Assembly: GCA_902776515.1 (NCBI GenBank) | Contig: CACYQE010000038.1 | Location: forward strand, 1 to 15,883 | DNA length: 15,883 nucleotides | Reading direction: 5' to 3' | DNA from: an uncultured Pseudomonadota bacterium | GTDB taxonomy: Bacteria; Pseudomonadota; Alphaproteobacteria; Rs-D84 | Shown here: positions 5,802-13,138 of the stretch, piece after piece | Numbering within the stretch: position 1 is the first letter of the stretch | How the letters are laid out: every line of letters begins with the position of its first letter | Notes under the pieces: model-generated | The model's input: the letters and a program-made list of their open reading frames with translations, nothing else | Databases searched by the model: none | Told to the model about the DNA's origin: nothing | Position numbers and translations under genes: made by a program

Positions 5802-7340
5802 ATGACAAATAAAATAGATCAACTTTTCAAAATCGCAGACACAATCAAAGATGATGATTTGCGTAATAAATATTTGGAAATTTTGCGTGACAGTATGTCA
5901 GAAAAAATGTGGCTGGATAAATATCACCTGACAATGGCACACACTTCATTTTTAGAGGGCAAAGCATGCGAACCAGCCACATATGAAATGTTTATCCGTA
6001 AAAACCCGTTTGGTGGGTCATATACAGTATCGGCAGGATTGGGACCTTTCTTGGAATGGTTGAACGATTACGGATTTTCAGAAGATAGTATTAAATGGTT
6101 AGCGAACTGCAAAAACAAAGATGGCACACCGACATTCAAACCGGAATTTTTGGAATTTTTACGCAGTCAGAAATTATCTTTGACCATTGATGCAGTACCA
6201 GAGGGCGAATTGGTATTTCCAAACGAACCAATTGTTCGTGTATCTGGCCCAGAATGGCAGGTCGGTATTGTTGAAACCGCAATATTGAACGGATTAAATG
6301 CATCGTGCTTGATCGCAACCAAGGCAACACGCATTGTAAACGCAGCCGAACACCGCCCTGTGATGGAATTTGGTTTGCGCCGTGCACAAGATATGTATGG
6401 TATGCGTTCTACGCGCAGTGCGGCAGTTGGCGGTATTTTAACAACATCAAATGCTGATGCGGCACGCAAATACAACCTGGGATGGGTCGGAACACACGCA
6501 CACAGTTTTGTTATGCGTCACGATACAGAACCAGAAGCATTTGAGAACTGGTTGTTGCATAACAAGGGCAACACAACATTATTGGTTGATACATACGACA
6601 CAATCCAGGGGGTAAAGAATGCAATTGCCGCATCCAAAAAGACAGGCGTGCCATTGGATATGATACGTTTAGATTCTGGGGATTTAGCATCTTTGTCCAT
6701 TGCTGCACGTGAATTATTAGATGCTGCGGATATGCGAAATTGTAAAATTATCGCCAGTAATGATTTAGATGAATATTCAATCACAAAATTGTTAGAAAGT
6801 GGTGCAAAAATTGATGTGTTCGCATTGGGAACCAACCTGGTAACTGCGGCAGATCAACCATCCCTGGGCGGTGTTTATAAATTAAAAAGCATCAACGGCA
6901 TTGATAAAATGAAAATATCCGGGGATGCGATTAAACGCACAATCCCAGGTGCCACAGAAATTGTTCGTATGCTGGACGGCAACGGTAATTTTATGGGGGA
7001 CGTTATAACATCGCATGGGTTTATTGAACAATCATACGGAACACTCGATTTTCCAATCATCAGTGTTAATGCCAGAAATTCCACAGAACGCACATACGAA
7101 AAAAATACAATGTTTTATAAACCAATGGTTCGTGTCGTGACGGATGGGGTAATAGATACAGAAACAATTAACCGCAACGTGGCAGATATCGCAGCCGCCA
7201 CAGCTCACAACCTGGGTAGGCTGGATAAAAAATACAAACGAGCAACAAATTCTTGTGAATATCACGCCGAAATAGAACAAAGCCTTTATAAAAAACAAAC
7301 AGAAATGGTGTTAAGCCAAATTTTACAACGTACAAAATAA
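5802..7340 (+). CDS. pncB: Nicotinate phosphoribosyltransferase
   Basis: A 512-residue cytoplasmic enzyme that joins nicotinate and PRPP to form nicotinate mononucleotide, with ATP hydrolysis (Preiss-Handler pathway). Family motifs are present in order: DKYHLTMAHTSF (39-50), RKNPFGG (66-72), EFGLRRAQ (189-196), GTHAHSFVM (230-238) containing the histidine equivalent to the phosphorylated one (His234 by alignment with known NAPRTases), LVDTYDT (261-267), RLDSGDL (289-295) and ALGTNL (341-346). The pattern distinguishes it from nicotinamide phosphoribosyltransferase (NadV). AAGGA precedes the ATG. It is the first gene of the operon, directly downstream of the promoter/operator, and pncA follows after 16 bases. 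No defect is visible. Confidence 0.95.
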   Translation: MTNKIDQLFKIADTIKDDDLRNKYLEILRDSMSEKMWLDKYHLTMAHTSFLEGKACEPATYEMFIRKNPFGGSYTVSAGLGPFLEWLNDYGFSEDSIKWLANCKNKDGTPTFKPEFLEFLRSQKLSLTIDAVPEGELVFPNEPIVRVSGPEWQVGIVETAILNGLNASCLIATKATRIVNAAEHRPVMEFGLRRAQDMYGMRSTRSAAVGGILTTSNADAARKYNLGWVGTHAHSFVMRHDTEPEAFENWLLHNKGNTTLLVDTYDTIQGVKNAIAASKKTGVPLDMIRLDSGDLASLSIAARELLDAADMRNCKIIASNDLDEYSITKLLESGAKIDVFALGTNLVTAADQPSLGGVYKLKSINGIDKMKISGDAIKRTIPGATEIVRMLDGNGNFMGDVITSHGFIEQSYGTLDFPIISVNARNSTERTYEKNTMFYKPMVRVVTDGVIDTETINRNVADIAAATAHNLGRLDKKYKRATNSCEYHAEIEQSLYKKQTEMVLSQILQRTK

Positions 7341-7356
7341 TCAAAGAGGTAATAAA

Positions 7357-7917
7357 ATGAAAAAGAAACTTTTACACATAGTTGATATGCAAAACGATTT
7401 TGTGTTGGCAAACGGTAAATTGCCTGTCACTGGTGCAGAATCTTTGATTAAACCAGTAAACGAATTTTTGAATTCTGTTGACTTTGATACAACAATCGCG
7501 ACATTTGATACACATTATCGCGAAACGTATAAGAAAACAGAAGAATCAAAACTGTTTCCACCGCATTGTTTGTATGGAACCAAGGGGTGGGAACTTGCTG
7601 TGGATGTGTGCGGTAGTTTTCTTCATCCTTGCCATAAAGTTTTGAAAAATCAATTTGATGTATGGGAACAACCGGACAAGATTGAAAGGTTTTTATGTGG
7701 ATTAGGACCTAAATATACACATGTGTATGTTATAGGGGTTGCCAGTGATTTCTGTGTTAAGTACGCAATAAAAGGATACTTGGATCGCGGTTATCATGTG
7801 ACAGTTGTGCAAGATTTATGTCGTGGCATAAACAAGCAAATAGATGATATTGTTTCCGAATTCAATACAACAAAGCTAAAACTTATCACATCAAAACAAA
7901 TAAAAAAACAAAGGTAA
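7357..7917 (+). CDS. pncA: Nicotinamidase (isochorismatase-like hydrolase)
   Basis: A 186-residue cysteine hydrolase that should deamidate nicotinamide to nicotinate and ammonia, supplying PncB. The catalytic triad is visible: D10 in VDMQNDF, K97 in LKNQFDVW and C133 in GVASDFCVK. Metal ligands fit D51-x-H53 and H70 (FPPHC). Isochorismatases and related amidases share the fold, but the D-x-H...H metal site and the location between pncB and nadE favour nicotinamidase. AGAGG precedes the ATG, and the radical SAM gene begins five bases after its stop codon. The ammonia released is also the co-substrate of a glutaminase-less NadE encoded nearby. Confidence 0.88.
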   Translation: MKKKLLHIVDMQNDFVLANGKLPVTGAESLIKPVNEFLNSVDFDTTIATFDTHYRETYKKTEESKLFPPHCLYGTKGWELAVDVCGSFLHPCHKVLKNQFDVWEQPDKIERFLCGLGPKYTHVYVIGVASDFCVKYAIKGYLDRGYHVTVVQDLCRGINKQIDDIVSEFNTTKLKLITSKQIKKQR

Positions 7918-7922
7918 TAACA

Positions 7923-8819
7923 ATGGAAATAGTTAATACACATACCGGCAAAATTTATGTAGATACCGACCATCGTTTAGAATTTTTGACAGTTGGCGAT
8001 TACGGCAAAGAAAATAATATCAAAGCGGACTTCTTGGGGCTACACAAAGAAATCAATGGCGTGCAGCATAAAACTGTGGATTTAACACAAAAATGGGTGG
8101 CAACAATCAGTACACAGAAAGGCTGCCCTATGAATTGCAAGTTTTGCGATTGTCCGAAATATGGTTTTTATGGCAATGCATCTGTGGATGAGATGGCATA
8201 TGAAATAGAAACTATTTTGAAAAACGAAACTGTTAAAAACACCGACAGGTTTAATGTGCATTTTGCCAGAATGGGCGAACCGACGTTTAATCCGAATGTT
8301 TTGGCTTTTGCACGCGATAATCTGCGAAAATTGGTTGCGAAATATATTGAGGCAAAAACAATTCATCCAGTTGTATCAACGATGCTGCCAAAAGCCAATA
8401 GCCATTTAACACAGTTTGTTTTGGATTGGTGTAATATTAAAAACATAGATTATCGTGGCGAGGCAGGATTACAATTTAGTATAAATTCAACAGACGATGC
8501 ACAACGCGATTATCAGTTTAATAATAGAAGTTTAAATTTGGCGGAAATATCAGCATTAGCCAAAATGTTGCAGCATCCTGTGGGGCGTAAATACACTTTA
8601 AATTTTGCGGTTACCAAGGATACGATTTTGGATGCGGAACGTTTGACTAAATTATTCGATCCAAAAAAATTCATCGTTAAAATAACCCCAATACACGAAA
8701 CAAAGTCAGCGGTAAAAAATGGTTTTGATGTTACTACTTCATACGATGACTATGAAAAACTAGATAAAAGGATAGAAAATGAAAGACATAAAAAAGATAA
8801 AAGAAAACTTGGTTTATGA
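7923..8819 (+). CDS. RlmN-like radical SAM protein of unknown substrate
   Basis: A 298-residue protein with a radical SAM cluster motif C68-x3-C72-x2-C75 in ISTQKGCPMNCKFCDC, a glycine-rich RMGEPTFNP motif (116-124) and a late YTLNFAVTKDT strand. All of these are in the order found in the 23S rRNA methyltransferase RlmN. It is not RlmN itself: the residue seven before the first cluster cysteine is threonine instead of the conserved cysteine, and there is no cysteine in the C-terminal third, so the methyl-carrying cysteine is missing. The protein should still cleave S-adenosylmethionine to a 5'-deoxyadenosyl radical. Its substrate is unknown. Its location between pncA and nadE points to NAD or nicotinamide metabolism. 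Its end overlaps nadE by 41 bases. Confidence 0.85.
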   Translation: MEIVNTHTGKIYVDTDHRLEFLTVGDYGKENNIKADFLGLHKEINGVQHKTVDLTQKWVATISTQKGCPMNCKFCDCPKYGFYGNASVDEMAYEIETILKNETVKNTDRFNVHFARMGEPTFNPNVLAFARDNLRKLVAKYIEAKTIHPVVSTMLPKANSHLTQFVLDWCNIKNIDYRGEAGLQFSINSTDDAQRDYQFNNRSLNLAEISALAKMLQHPVGRKYTLNFAVTKDTILDAERLTKLFDPKKFIVKITPIHETKSAVKNGFDVTTSYDDYEKLDKRIENERHKKDKRKLGL

Positions 8820-9528
8820 TTTGCGAGATTTTGTGCAGTCACGCAAATTCAGCGATGTTGTATTCGGGCTGTCTGGCGGAATGGATTCTGCGTTGGTATT
8901 GGCATTGGCGGCCGAGGCACTGGGGCCACAACACGTGCATACATTTATGATGGCAACAAAAAACACAAGCGGACTTAGCATAGAATTGGCAAAACAATTG
9001 TCATACAATATTGGCAATCCGCACCAGTTTATAGATATACAACCACGTGTTGACTGTGCGTTGAAAACTTTGCCTTTTGTGCCACAACGCAGAACCACAG
9101 TTGAAAACATCCAGGCACGCATTCGTGGCGACATATGTATGACTTTTTCAAATGAATACAATTGGATGGTGTTGGGATGTGGAAACAAGTCCGAAGCAGC
9201 AATGGGATATTGCACATTATATGGCGATACTTGTGGGGCAGTAATGCCACTGGGCGATTTATATAAAACCGAGGTTTATAAAATGGCCGAATTATATCCG
9301 GCTATTCCACAAGGAATAATTACACGCGTGCCATCGGCAGAATTATCGCCAAATCAACGCGACAGTGATTCTTTGCCAGAATATGCTGTGTTGGATCCAA
9401 TTTTGCAAAAGATAGAATCTGGTGTGCTGGACGAAAATGAACAAATGGCAGAAATTAGACGGAAATATAAAGCGATGGCTTTCAAACGCGATCAGATGCC
9501 ACCGGTATTAAAAACCAGAGAACGTTAA
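8779..9528 (+). CDS. nadE: NAD synthetase, ammonia-dependent form
   Basis: A 249-residue N-type ATP pyrophosphatase that amidates nicotinate adenine dinucleotide to NAD using ATP. It has the P-loop SGGMDS (32-37), ENIQARIRG (109-117), GNKSE (135-139), GYCTLYGDTCG (143-153) and PSAELSPNQRDSDSLPEY (185-202). No glutaminase domain is fused, so it should use free ammonia; pncA in the same operon produces ammonia. The motifs resemble the synthetase half of glutamine-dependent enzymes. The ATG at 8779 is chosen because AAGGAT lies about six bases upstream, although it makes the gene overlap the radical SAM gene by 41 bases. DUF5662 follows after 18 bases. Confidence 0.93.
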   Translation: MKDIKKIKENLVYDLRDFVQSRKFSDVVFGLSGGMDSALVLALAAEALGPQHVHTFMMATKNTSGLSIELAKQLSYNIGNPHQFIDIQPRVDCALKTLPFVPQRRTTVENIQARIRGDICMTFSNEYNWMVLGCGNKSEAAMGYCTLYGDTCGAVMPLGDLYKTEVYKMAELYPAIPQGIITRVPSAELSPNQRDSDSLPEYAVLDPILQKIESGVLDENEQMAEIRRKYKAMAFKRDQMPPVLKTRER

Positions 9529-9546
9529 ATATCAAAGGGGCGAATA

Positions 9547-10020
9547 ATGATAAAAAATTATTGGTATCATTTCAAAAAGATAATGACACACAAATATTAT
9601 GTGTTTATGGAATGTGTGGAATACGGTTTGATTTGGCAAGGATTGGTACATGATTTATCAAAATTTCGCCCCAGCGAATTCCGGCTTGGACAATTTTATG
9701 CTGGCAATCAATCGCCAATCAACATAGAAAAACAGAAATATGGTTATTCTATATCGTGGATAGAACACACCAACCGGAACAAGCACCATTGGGAATACTG
9801 GGTGGACAGAACAAACGGCAAAATCGCACCGATACCAGAAAAATACGTCAAAGAAATGGTGTGCGATACAATCGCTGCATCGCGTGCATATACCGGCAAG
9901 GACTGGAAACCAGAGGTTCTGTTGGAATATATGCAGACAAAATGCACTTGGCCAGATGAAATCAAAGATTTGACAATGCCTTTGATTATTGCCAAAATAC
10001 AGAAGTATAAAACAAAATAG
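9547..10020 (+). CDS. DUF5662 family protein
   Basis: A 157-residue protein with the conserved histidine pattern of DUF5662: HKYYVFMECVEYGLIWQG (15-32), HDLSKF (35-40), then W71...H74 and NKHHWEYW (78-85), and a C-terminal EMVCDTIAASRAY stretch. Clustered His/Asp residues in a helical protein suggest a metal-dependent site, perhaps HD-like; this is inference, since the family has no assigned reaction. AAGGGG precedes the ATG. It lies between nadE and nrtR with gaps of 18 and 7 bases, so it is co-transcribed with the NAD genes. No signal peptide or membrane segment is seen. Confidence 0.85.
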   Translation: MIKNYWYHFKKIMTHKYYVFMECVEYGLIWQGLVHDLSKFRPSEFRLGQFYAGNQSPINIEKQKYGYSISWIEHTNRNKHHWEYWVDRTNGKIAPIPEKYVKEMVCDTIAASRAYTGKDWKPEVLLEYMQTKCTWPDEIKDLTMPLIIAKIQKYKTK

Positions 10021-10027
10021 GAAAGGC

Positions 10028-10786
10028 ATGACAAATACCAAACACGAATTTTCATCCGAGGCAGAATTTTTGGCCGCATATGATGCATCACAATTTGACC
10101 GACCATCGGTTACATCGGATGTGTTAATATTTTCTGTATCAAACAGTGTGGCAGAAAATTGGCGTAAAGCCGATAAACAATTATTCAGTGTTTTATTGGT
10201 ACATCGTGATGATTATCCACAAAAGGGTAAATGGAATTTACCCGGTGGTTTTATAGGAATTGATGAAACTGCACTGAATGCAGCATATCGCATATTGCGT
10301 AATGAAACAGGTGCAACCGGTAACATATATTTGGAACAATTATACACATTTGATGCACCAAATCGTGACCCCAGAACGCGTGTTTTTTCAATTGCACATA
10401 TGGCGTTGATAAATAAAAACAAATTGCATTATTCGGGAAAGCATGATGCAAAATGGTTCAGCATAGAATATAATAACGGCAAATTGTTGTTGCATAATGA
10501 GGATTTAACTTTGACCGAGGCAGATTTGGCATTTGATCATGCAACGATTATAAAAACCGGTATAGAACGTTTGCGTAATAAAATCGAATACACAGACATA
10601 GTGTTTGATATGATGCCAAGCGAATTCACATTGGGCGAATTACAACAGGTTTATGAAATAATTTTGGGACGCAAATTACTTCCTGCGGCATTTCGCAGGA
10701 CGATAGCAAACAAAGTTGTGCCAACTGACAAAATGCGTTCCGGATCCGGACATCGTCCATCGGTATTATTCAAAAAACATCGTTGA
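10028..10786 (+). CDS. nrtR: NrtR-family transcriptional regulator of NAD metabolism
   Basis: A 252-residue protein joining an N-terminal Nudix-like domain to a C-terminal winged-helix domain. The ligand domain shows WNLPGGFIGIDE (69-80) and YLEQLYTFDAPNRDPRTR (101-118), both diagnostic of NrtR. Its Nudix box is degenerate (R88-I89 and N92-E93 in place of RE and EE), as expected for an ADP-ribose sensor without hydrolase activity. The C-terminal part, PSEFTLGELQQVYE (197-210) to GHRPSVLF (241-248), is the DNA-binding domain. ATG 10028 is preferred to an in-frame ATG at 9989, which would overlap the DUF5662 gene; AGGA lies five bases upstream. It likely represses the operon through the inverted repeat at 5709-5765. 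Confidence 0.92.
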   Translation: MTNTKHEFSSEAEFLAAYDASQFDRPSVTSDVLIFSVSNSVAENWRKADKQLFSVLLVHRDDYPQKGKWNLPGGFIGIDETALNAAYRILRNETGATGNIYLEQLYTFDAPNRDPRTRVFSIAHMALINKNKLHYSGKHDAKWFSIEYNNGKLLLHNEDLTLTEADLAFDHATIIKTGIERLRNKIEYTDIVFDMMPSEFTLGELQQVYEIILGRKLLPAAFRRTIANKVVPTDKMRSGSGHRPSVLFKKHR

Positions 10787-10843
10787 TAAATTTTAGGCAT
10801 AATTTTTAGCCACTTGTCCAGTCATTTGTTACGTTTTAATACA

Positions 10844-10872
10844 TTGATTTTTTTGTCGTTTTATGATATAAT
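10844..10872 (+). promoter_or_regulatory. Promoter of the phage-like lysozyme genes
   Basis: TTGATT (10844-10849) and a perfect TATAAT (10867-10872) are separated by 17 bases. Transcription would start near 10879, giving a leader of about 113 bases before the ATG at 10992. Confidence 0.75.
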
Positions 10873-10887
10873 TTCCTTAAAATTAAA

Positions 10888-10909
10888 GGCATATTTTGTG
10901 CCGTTTTTT
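10888..10909 (+). terminator. Leader hairpin 1 with T run
   Basis: GGCA (10888-10891) pairs with TGCC (10899-10902) around a seven-base loop and is followed by G and six T. The stem is short, so any termination would be weak. It lies about ten bases after the predicted transcription start. Confidence 0.4.
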
Positions 10910-10951
10910 ATTGCCCGCTACATCACCCACAAAATTTTGCAATTTTGCGGG

Positions 10952-10972
10952 GCCCGATATGCGGGCTTTTTT
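10952..10972 (+). terminator. Leader hairpin 2, intrinsic terminator or attenuator
   Basis: GCCCG (10952-10956) pairs with CGGGC (10962-10966), followed by six T. The upstream GCCCGC (10913-10918) could instead pair with GCGGGC (10961-10966) or with GCGGG at 10947-10951, giving competing folds. The SD sequence AAGGAG of the next gene follows at 10981, so the hairpin sits in its leader. Attenuation, or a ~95-base small RNA with occasional readthrough, would both fit. Confidence 0.65.
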
Positions 10973-10991
10973 ATTTAACAAAGGAGATAAA

Positions 10992-11849
10992 ATGAACAAA
11001 ATATCAGAAAACATACTAAACCTTATGCAAAGTGATGCATATGTAAATTCTAATAATCCAGAACATCAAAATGTTGCAAAGCAAATTCAAAATTATTTTG
11101 AAAATAAATATGGCAACAGCACGATTTATGCAACTGGACGCAATATAACGATCAGAAAAGCATGGTGCTGGCATGCCATAATAGATGAAAGAACTTGTGA
11201 AGATTGTGCAAGCTTTTCTGATACTATTTATGAAAACGAAGAAGATATCCCAGAACACCCACATCATGACAATTGTCGGTGCTGGATAGAAGAAATTGAA
11301 TTAGATGATAATAACAAACCTGTTGTTGATACTCGTAAACAAAATATTATTCATAAAACCATGGCAGAGGAAGGCGGATATATAGATAATCCAAAACGGA
11401 TTGATCAACCAACAAATTCAGGTATAACACAACCAACATTGAATAAATATAATGCGGATCATCCAGATTTTAATTTTCCAGATAAAGTGAAAGATTTATC
11501 CCCGGAACAAGCCCGGCAAATATATGGTGAAGATTATTATGATGAACGCCGTATTGGTGATATAGAAAATGAACGCATTGCCAATGCAATATTTGATATG
11601 GGAGTTATGAGTAATTTCAATAATGTTGGAAAAATTGTCCAAGAAACATTAAACGATTCAATGGGCGAAAATTTGAAAATAGACGGCAAAATTGGCGACA
11701 AAACACTTGATGCTTTAAACAATATACCAGACAATAAAATTGACGATTTTATGCAAAATTTAAAAGAAAACAGAATTGAGTATTTGCAAGGTTTATCTGA
11801 TTGGGATAAATATGGGAACGGATGGACAAGTCGTACAAATAGATATTGA
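10992..11849 (+). CDS. MuF-like region fused to a GH108-type lysozyme domain
   Basis: A 285-residue protein. Residues ~55-100 carry the Cys/His pattern of the C-terminal part of phage MuF/SPP1 gp7-type head morphogenesis proteins: W60, DERTCEDC (65-72), then P90-H91-H92 and NCRCW (94-98). Residues ~118-285 resemble GH108 N-acetylmuramidases: EEGGYID (126-132) with the presumed catalytic glutamate, SGITQPTL (143-150) and a KIDGKIGDKTLDAL (229-242) peptidoglycan-binding-like tail. There is no signal peptide. ATG 10992 is chosen for its strong SD sequence AAGGAG; the frame is open further upstream but runs through the leader hairpins. The fusion is unusual and suggests phage ancestry, either for a virion-borne lysin or a domesticated or secreted murein hydrolase. 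Confidence 0.75.
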   Translation: MNKISENILNLMQSDAYVNSNNPEHQNVAKQIQNYFENKYGNSTIYATGRNITIRKAWCWHAIIDERTCEDCASFSDTIYENEEDIPEHPHHDNCRCWIEEIELDDNNKPVVDTRKQNIIHKTMAEEGGYIDNPKRIDQPTNSGITQPTLNKYNADHPDFNFPDKVKDLSPEQARQIYGEDYYDERRIGDIENERIANAIFDMGVMSNFNNVGKIVQETLNDSMGENLKIDGKIGDKTLDALNNIPDNKIDDFMQNLKENRIEYLQGLSDWDKYGNGWTSRTNRY

Positions 11850-11881
11850 TTTCTTTGTATATATCCTGCAATAATAAACGT

Positions 11882-12379
11882 ATGAAAAAGTTAGTGTTTG
11901 TATTATTATTGCTGGTCCCAATGGTTGCTGTTGCCGATAGGCGTAGTGATTTTGTTAATAAAATACTTGAATATGAAAACACACAAATCGACAATAATAC
12001 CGCACGAATAAATGCGTATGGTATAAATCAAGAAAAACTTGATATGTATCGGGCTGCGCACCCACGCTATAATTTTCCAAAAAATATAAAAGATTTAAAT
12101 GAAAAACAAGCAAAACAAATTCTGTCTTATTTCTGGGACAATTACAGGTTTAGCGATTATAAGTATGACGAAATTCAAGAAAAAGTTTGGGATATGATGA
12201 TTCATATGTCTATGTCTGATTTAGAAAAACAAATCAACGAATGTATTCGTAAATACTATAAATTTGATGCCGGTTTTTACGCACCATTCGGCTCGGTTGC
12301 TTCTGTTAGTTTATTAAATGGTATGGCACCAAAACATATCCCAGATTTTTATTTGATATTAAACAAAGTCAAATACTGA
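11882..12379 (+). CDS. Secreted GH108-like protein, paralogue of the upstream lysozyme domain
   Basis: A 165-residue protein with a clear signal peptide: MKK, then a hydrophobic run LVFVLLLLVPMVAVA and a likely cleavage after AVADR. The rest aligns with the lysozyme domain of the preceding gene. YGINQEKLDMYRAAHPRYNF matches SGITQPTLNKYNADHPDFNF, and NIKDLNEKQAKQI matches KVKDLSPEQARQI. The presumed catalytic glutamate is kept (LEYENTQID against MAEEGGYID), but the Gly-Gly after it is lost, so activity is uncertain. ATG 11882 is chosen because it begins the signal peptide; an upstream TTG at 11846 has no support. The SD sequence is weak. It should act in the periplasm or outside the cell on peptidoglycan, or may have become a binding protein. 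Confidence 0.75.
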   Translation: MKKLVFVLLLLVPMVAVADRRSDFVNKILEYENTQIDNNTARINAYGINQEKLDMYRAAHPRYNFPKNIKDLNEKQAKQILSYFWDNYRFSDYKYDEIQEKVWDMMIHMSMSDLEKQINECIRKYYKFDAGFYAPFGSVASVSLLNGMAPKHIPDFYLILNKVKY

Positions 12380-12380
12380 T

Positions 12381-12452
12381 ATGACAAAGATATTCACGAT
12401 TGGTTTCAGTGGTAAAAGCCCAGAAGCATTTCTGGATGTGTTATATCGCTAG
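12381..12452 (+). pseudogene. 5' fragment of a DUF488 gene
   Basis: Translation from ATG 12381 gives 23 residues beginning MTKIFTIGFSGKSPEAFLDV, which matches the start of DUF488 proteins (IFTIGxSxKSxExFxxxL). A TAG at 12450-12452 then ends the frame. No continuation of the domain, which normally has over 100 further residues, was found in any forward frame before the next gene. It is probably a truncated remnant. It begins one base after the stop codon of the secreted GH108-like gene. Confidence 0.65.
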
Positions 12453-12541
12453 GATTATAAATGGCAAAATCATATTTAGAAATGCAAGAATCATTTAATA
12501 AAAAACATTAAATTATCAATAGGTAAACAAAAAATAATACA

Positions 12542-13138
12542 TTAAAAAATCGGTAGTGGTTGCCCTGTAATATATTTTACAGTTTTTATTTCAACGTTTT
12601 GGGCACTTATTAGATTATTATCGTTATCATCTATCAAGATTGCTTCTGTTGGTTTTATTTGTAAATCATTTAGTATATTTAAAAAGAATTGTTCTTGTGA
12701 TTTGCAAAAACCAATATCAGCAGAAGTGTATATCTTTTTAAAATTTTTAAAAAATTTTGAATATTGTTTAATTATATGTGTGGGACGCATATTTTCTTGG
12801 TCTGTGACGATATACAAAATATGTCCACGATTTGACATAAAATTGACCCAGTTTTTCACATCTTGATTTAATTTATTTTTATAATTCATCCAAACACTTA
12901 TAAAATCATCCGCACTTACATTGGAATGAATGTTGTGTAAAAATTCACTAACGTGCTTTTTCAAAGATTTTTTACCTATCATAACTTCCAACCAACCATT
13001 AGCCATCATATGAATTTGTTCGTTAGTTATACCGTAATGTTTTTCGATATTTTTAACCCAATAAAAAACAGTCCGACCCAAAGAATCTTTGTAAGAACTT
13101 TTTATTATAACATCATCTAAATCTATTAAAATGTGCAC
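12542..13138 (-). CDS. HAD-family phosphatase
   Basis: A 198-residue HAD-superfamily hydrolase with all four motifs: nucleophile D6 and general acid D8 in IDLDDV, T112 in YIVTDQ, K146 in GFCKSQ, and the acidic pair D170-D171 in ILIDDNDNN. A helical cap is predicted between about residues 20 and 90. It should remove phosphate from a small metabolite, plausibly a sugar phosphate given the glycosyltransferase neighbours. The start is GTG, overlapping the TAG of the upstream gene by one base (TAGTG), which implies coupled translation. It is the last gene of the glycan operon. No terminator hairpin was seen after it. Confidence 0.85.
   Translation of the reverse strand: MHILIDLDDVIIKSSYKDSLGRTVFYWVKNIEKHYGITNEQIHMMANGWLEVMIGKKSLKKHVSEFLHNIHSNVSADDFISVWMNYKNKLNQDVKNWVNFMSNRGHILYIVTDQENMRPTHIIKQYSKFFKNFKKIYTSADIGFCKSQEQFFLNILNDLQIKPTEAILIDDNDNNLISAQNVEIKTVKYITGQPLPIF

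Noticed and set aside
5802..7340. Nicotinamide phosphoribosyltransferase (NadV)
   Set aside because: The motifs EFGLRRAQ, GTHAHSFVM and RLDSGDL, with the surrounding sequence, fit nicotinate phosphoribosyltransferase, and pncA in the operon supplies nicotinate.
10787..10843. Terminator after nrtR based on GGCATAATTTTTAGCC
   Set aside because: The three-base stem is too short and no T run follows, so no terminator is supported.
10896..10991. N-terminal extension of the MuF/GH108 gene from an ATG at 10896
   Set aside because: It would be translated through both leader hairpins and has no SD sequence; the ATG at 10992 has AAGGAG.
12461..12511. A 16-residue open frame after the DUF488 stub
   Set aside because: Too short, without an SD sequence, and does not match the continuation of DUF488.
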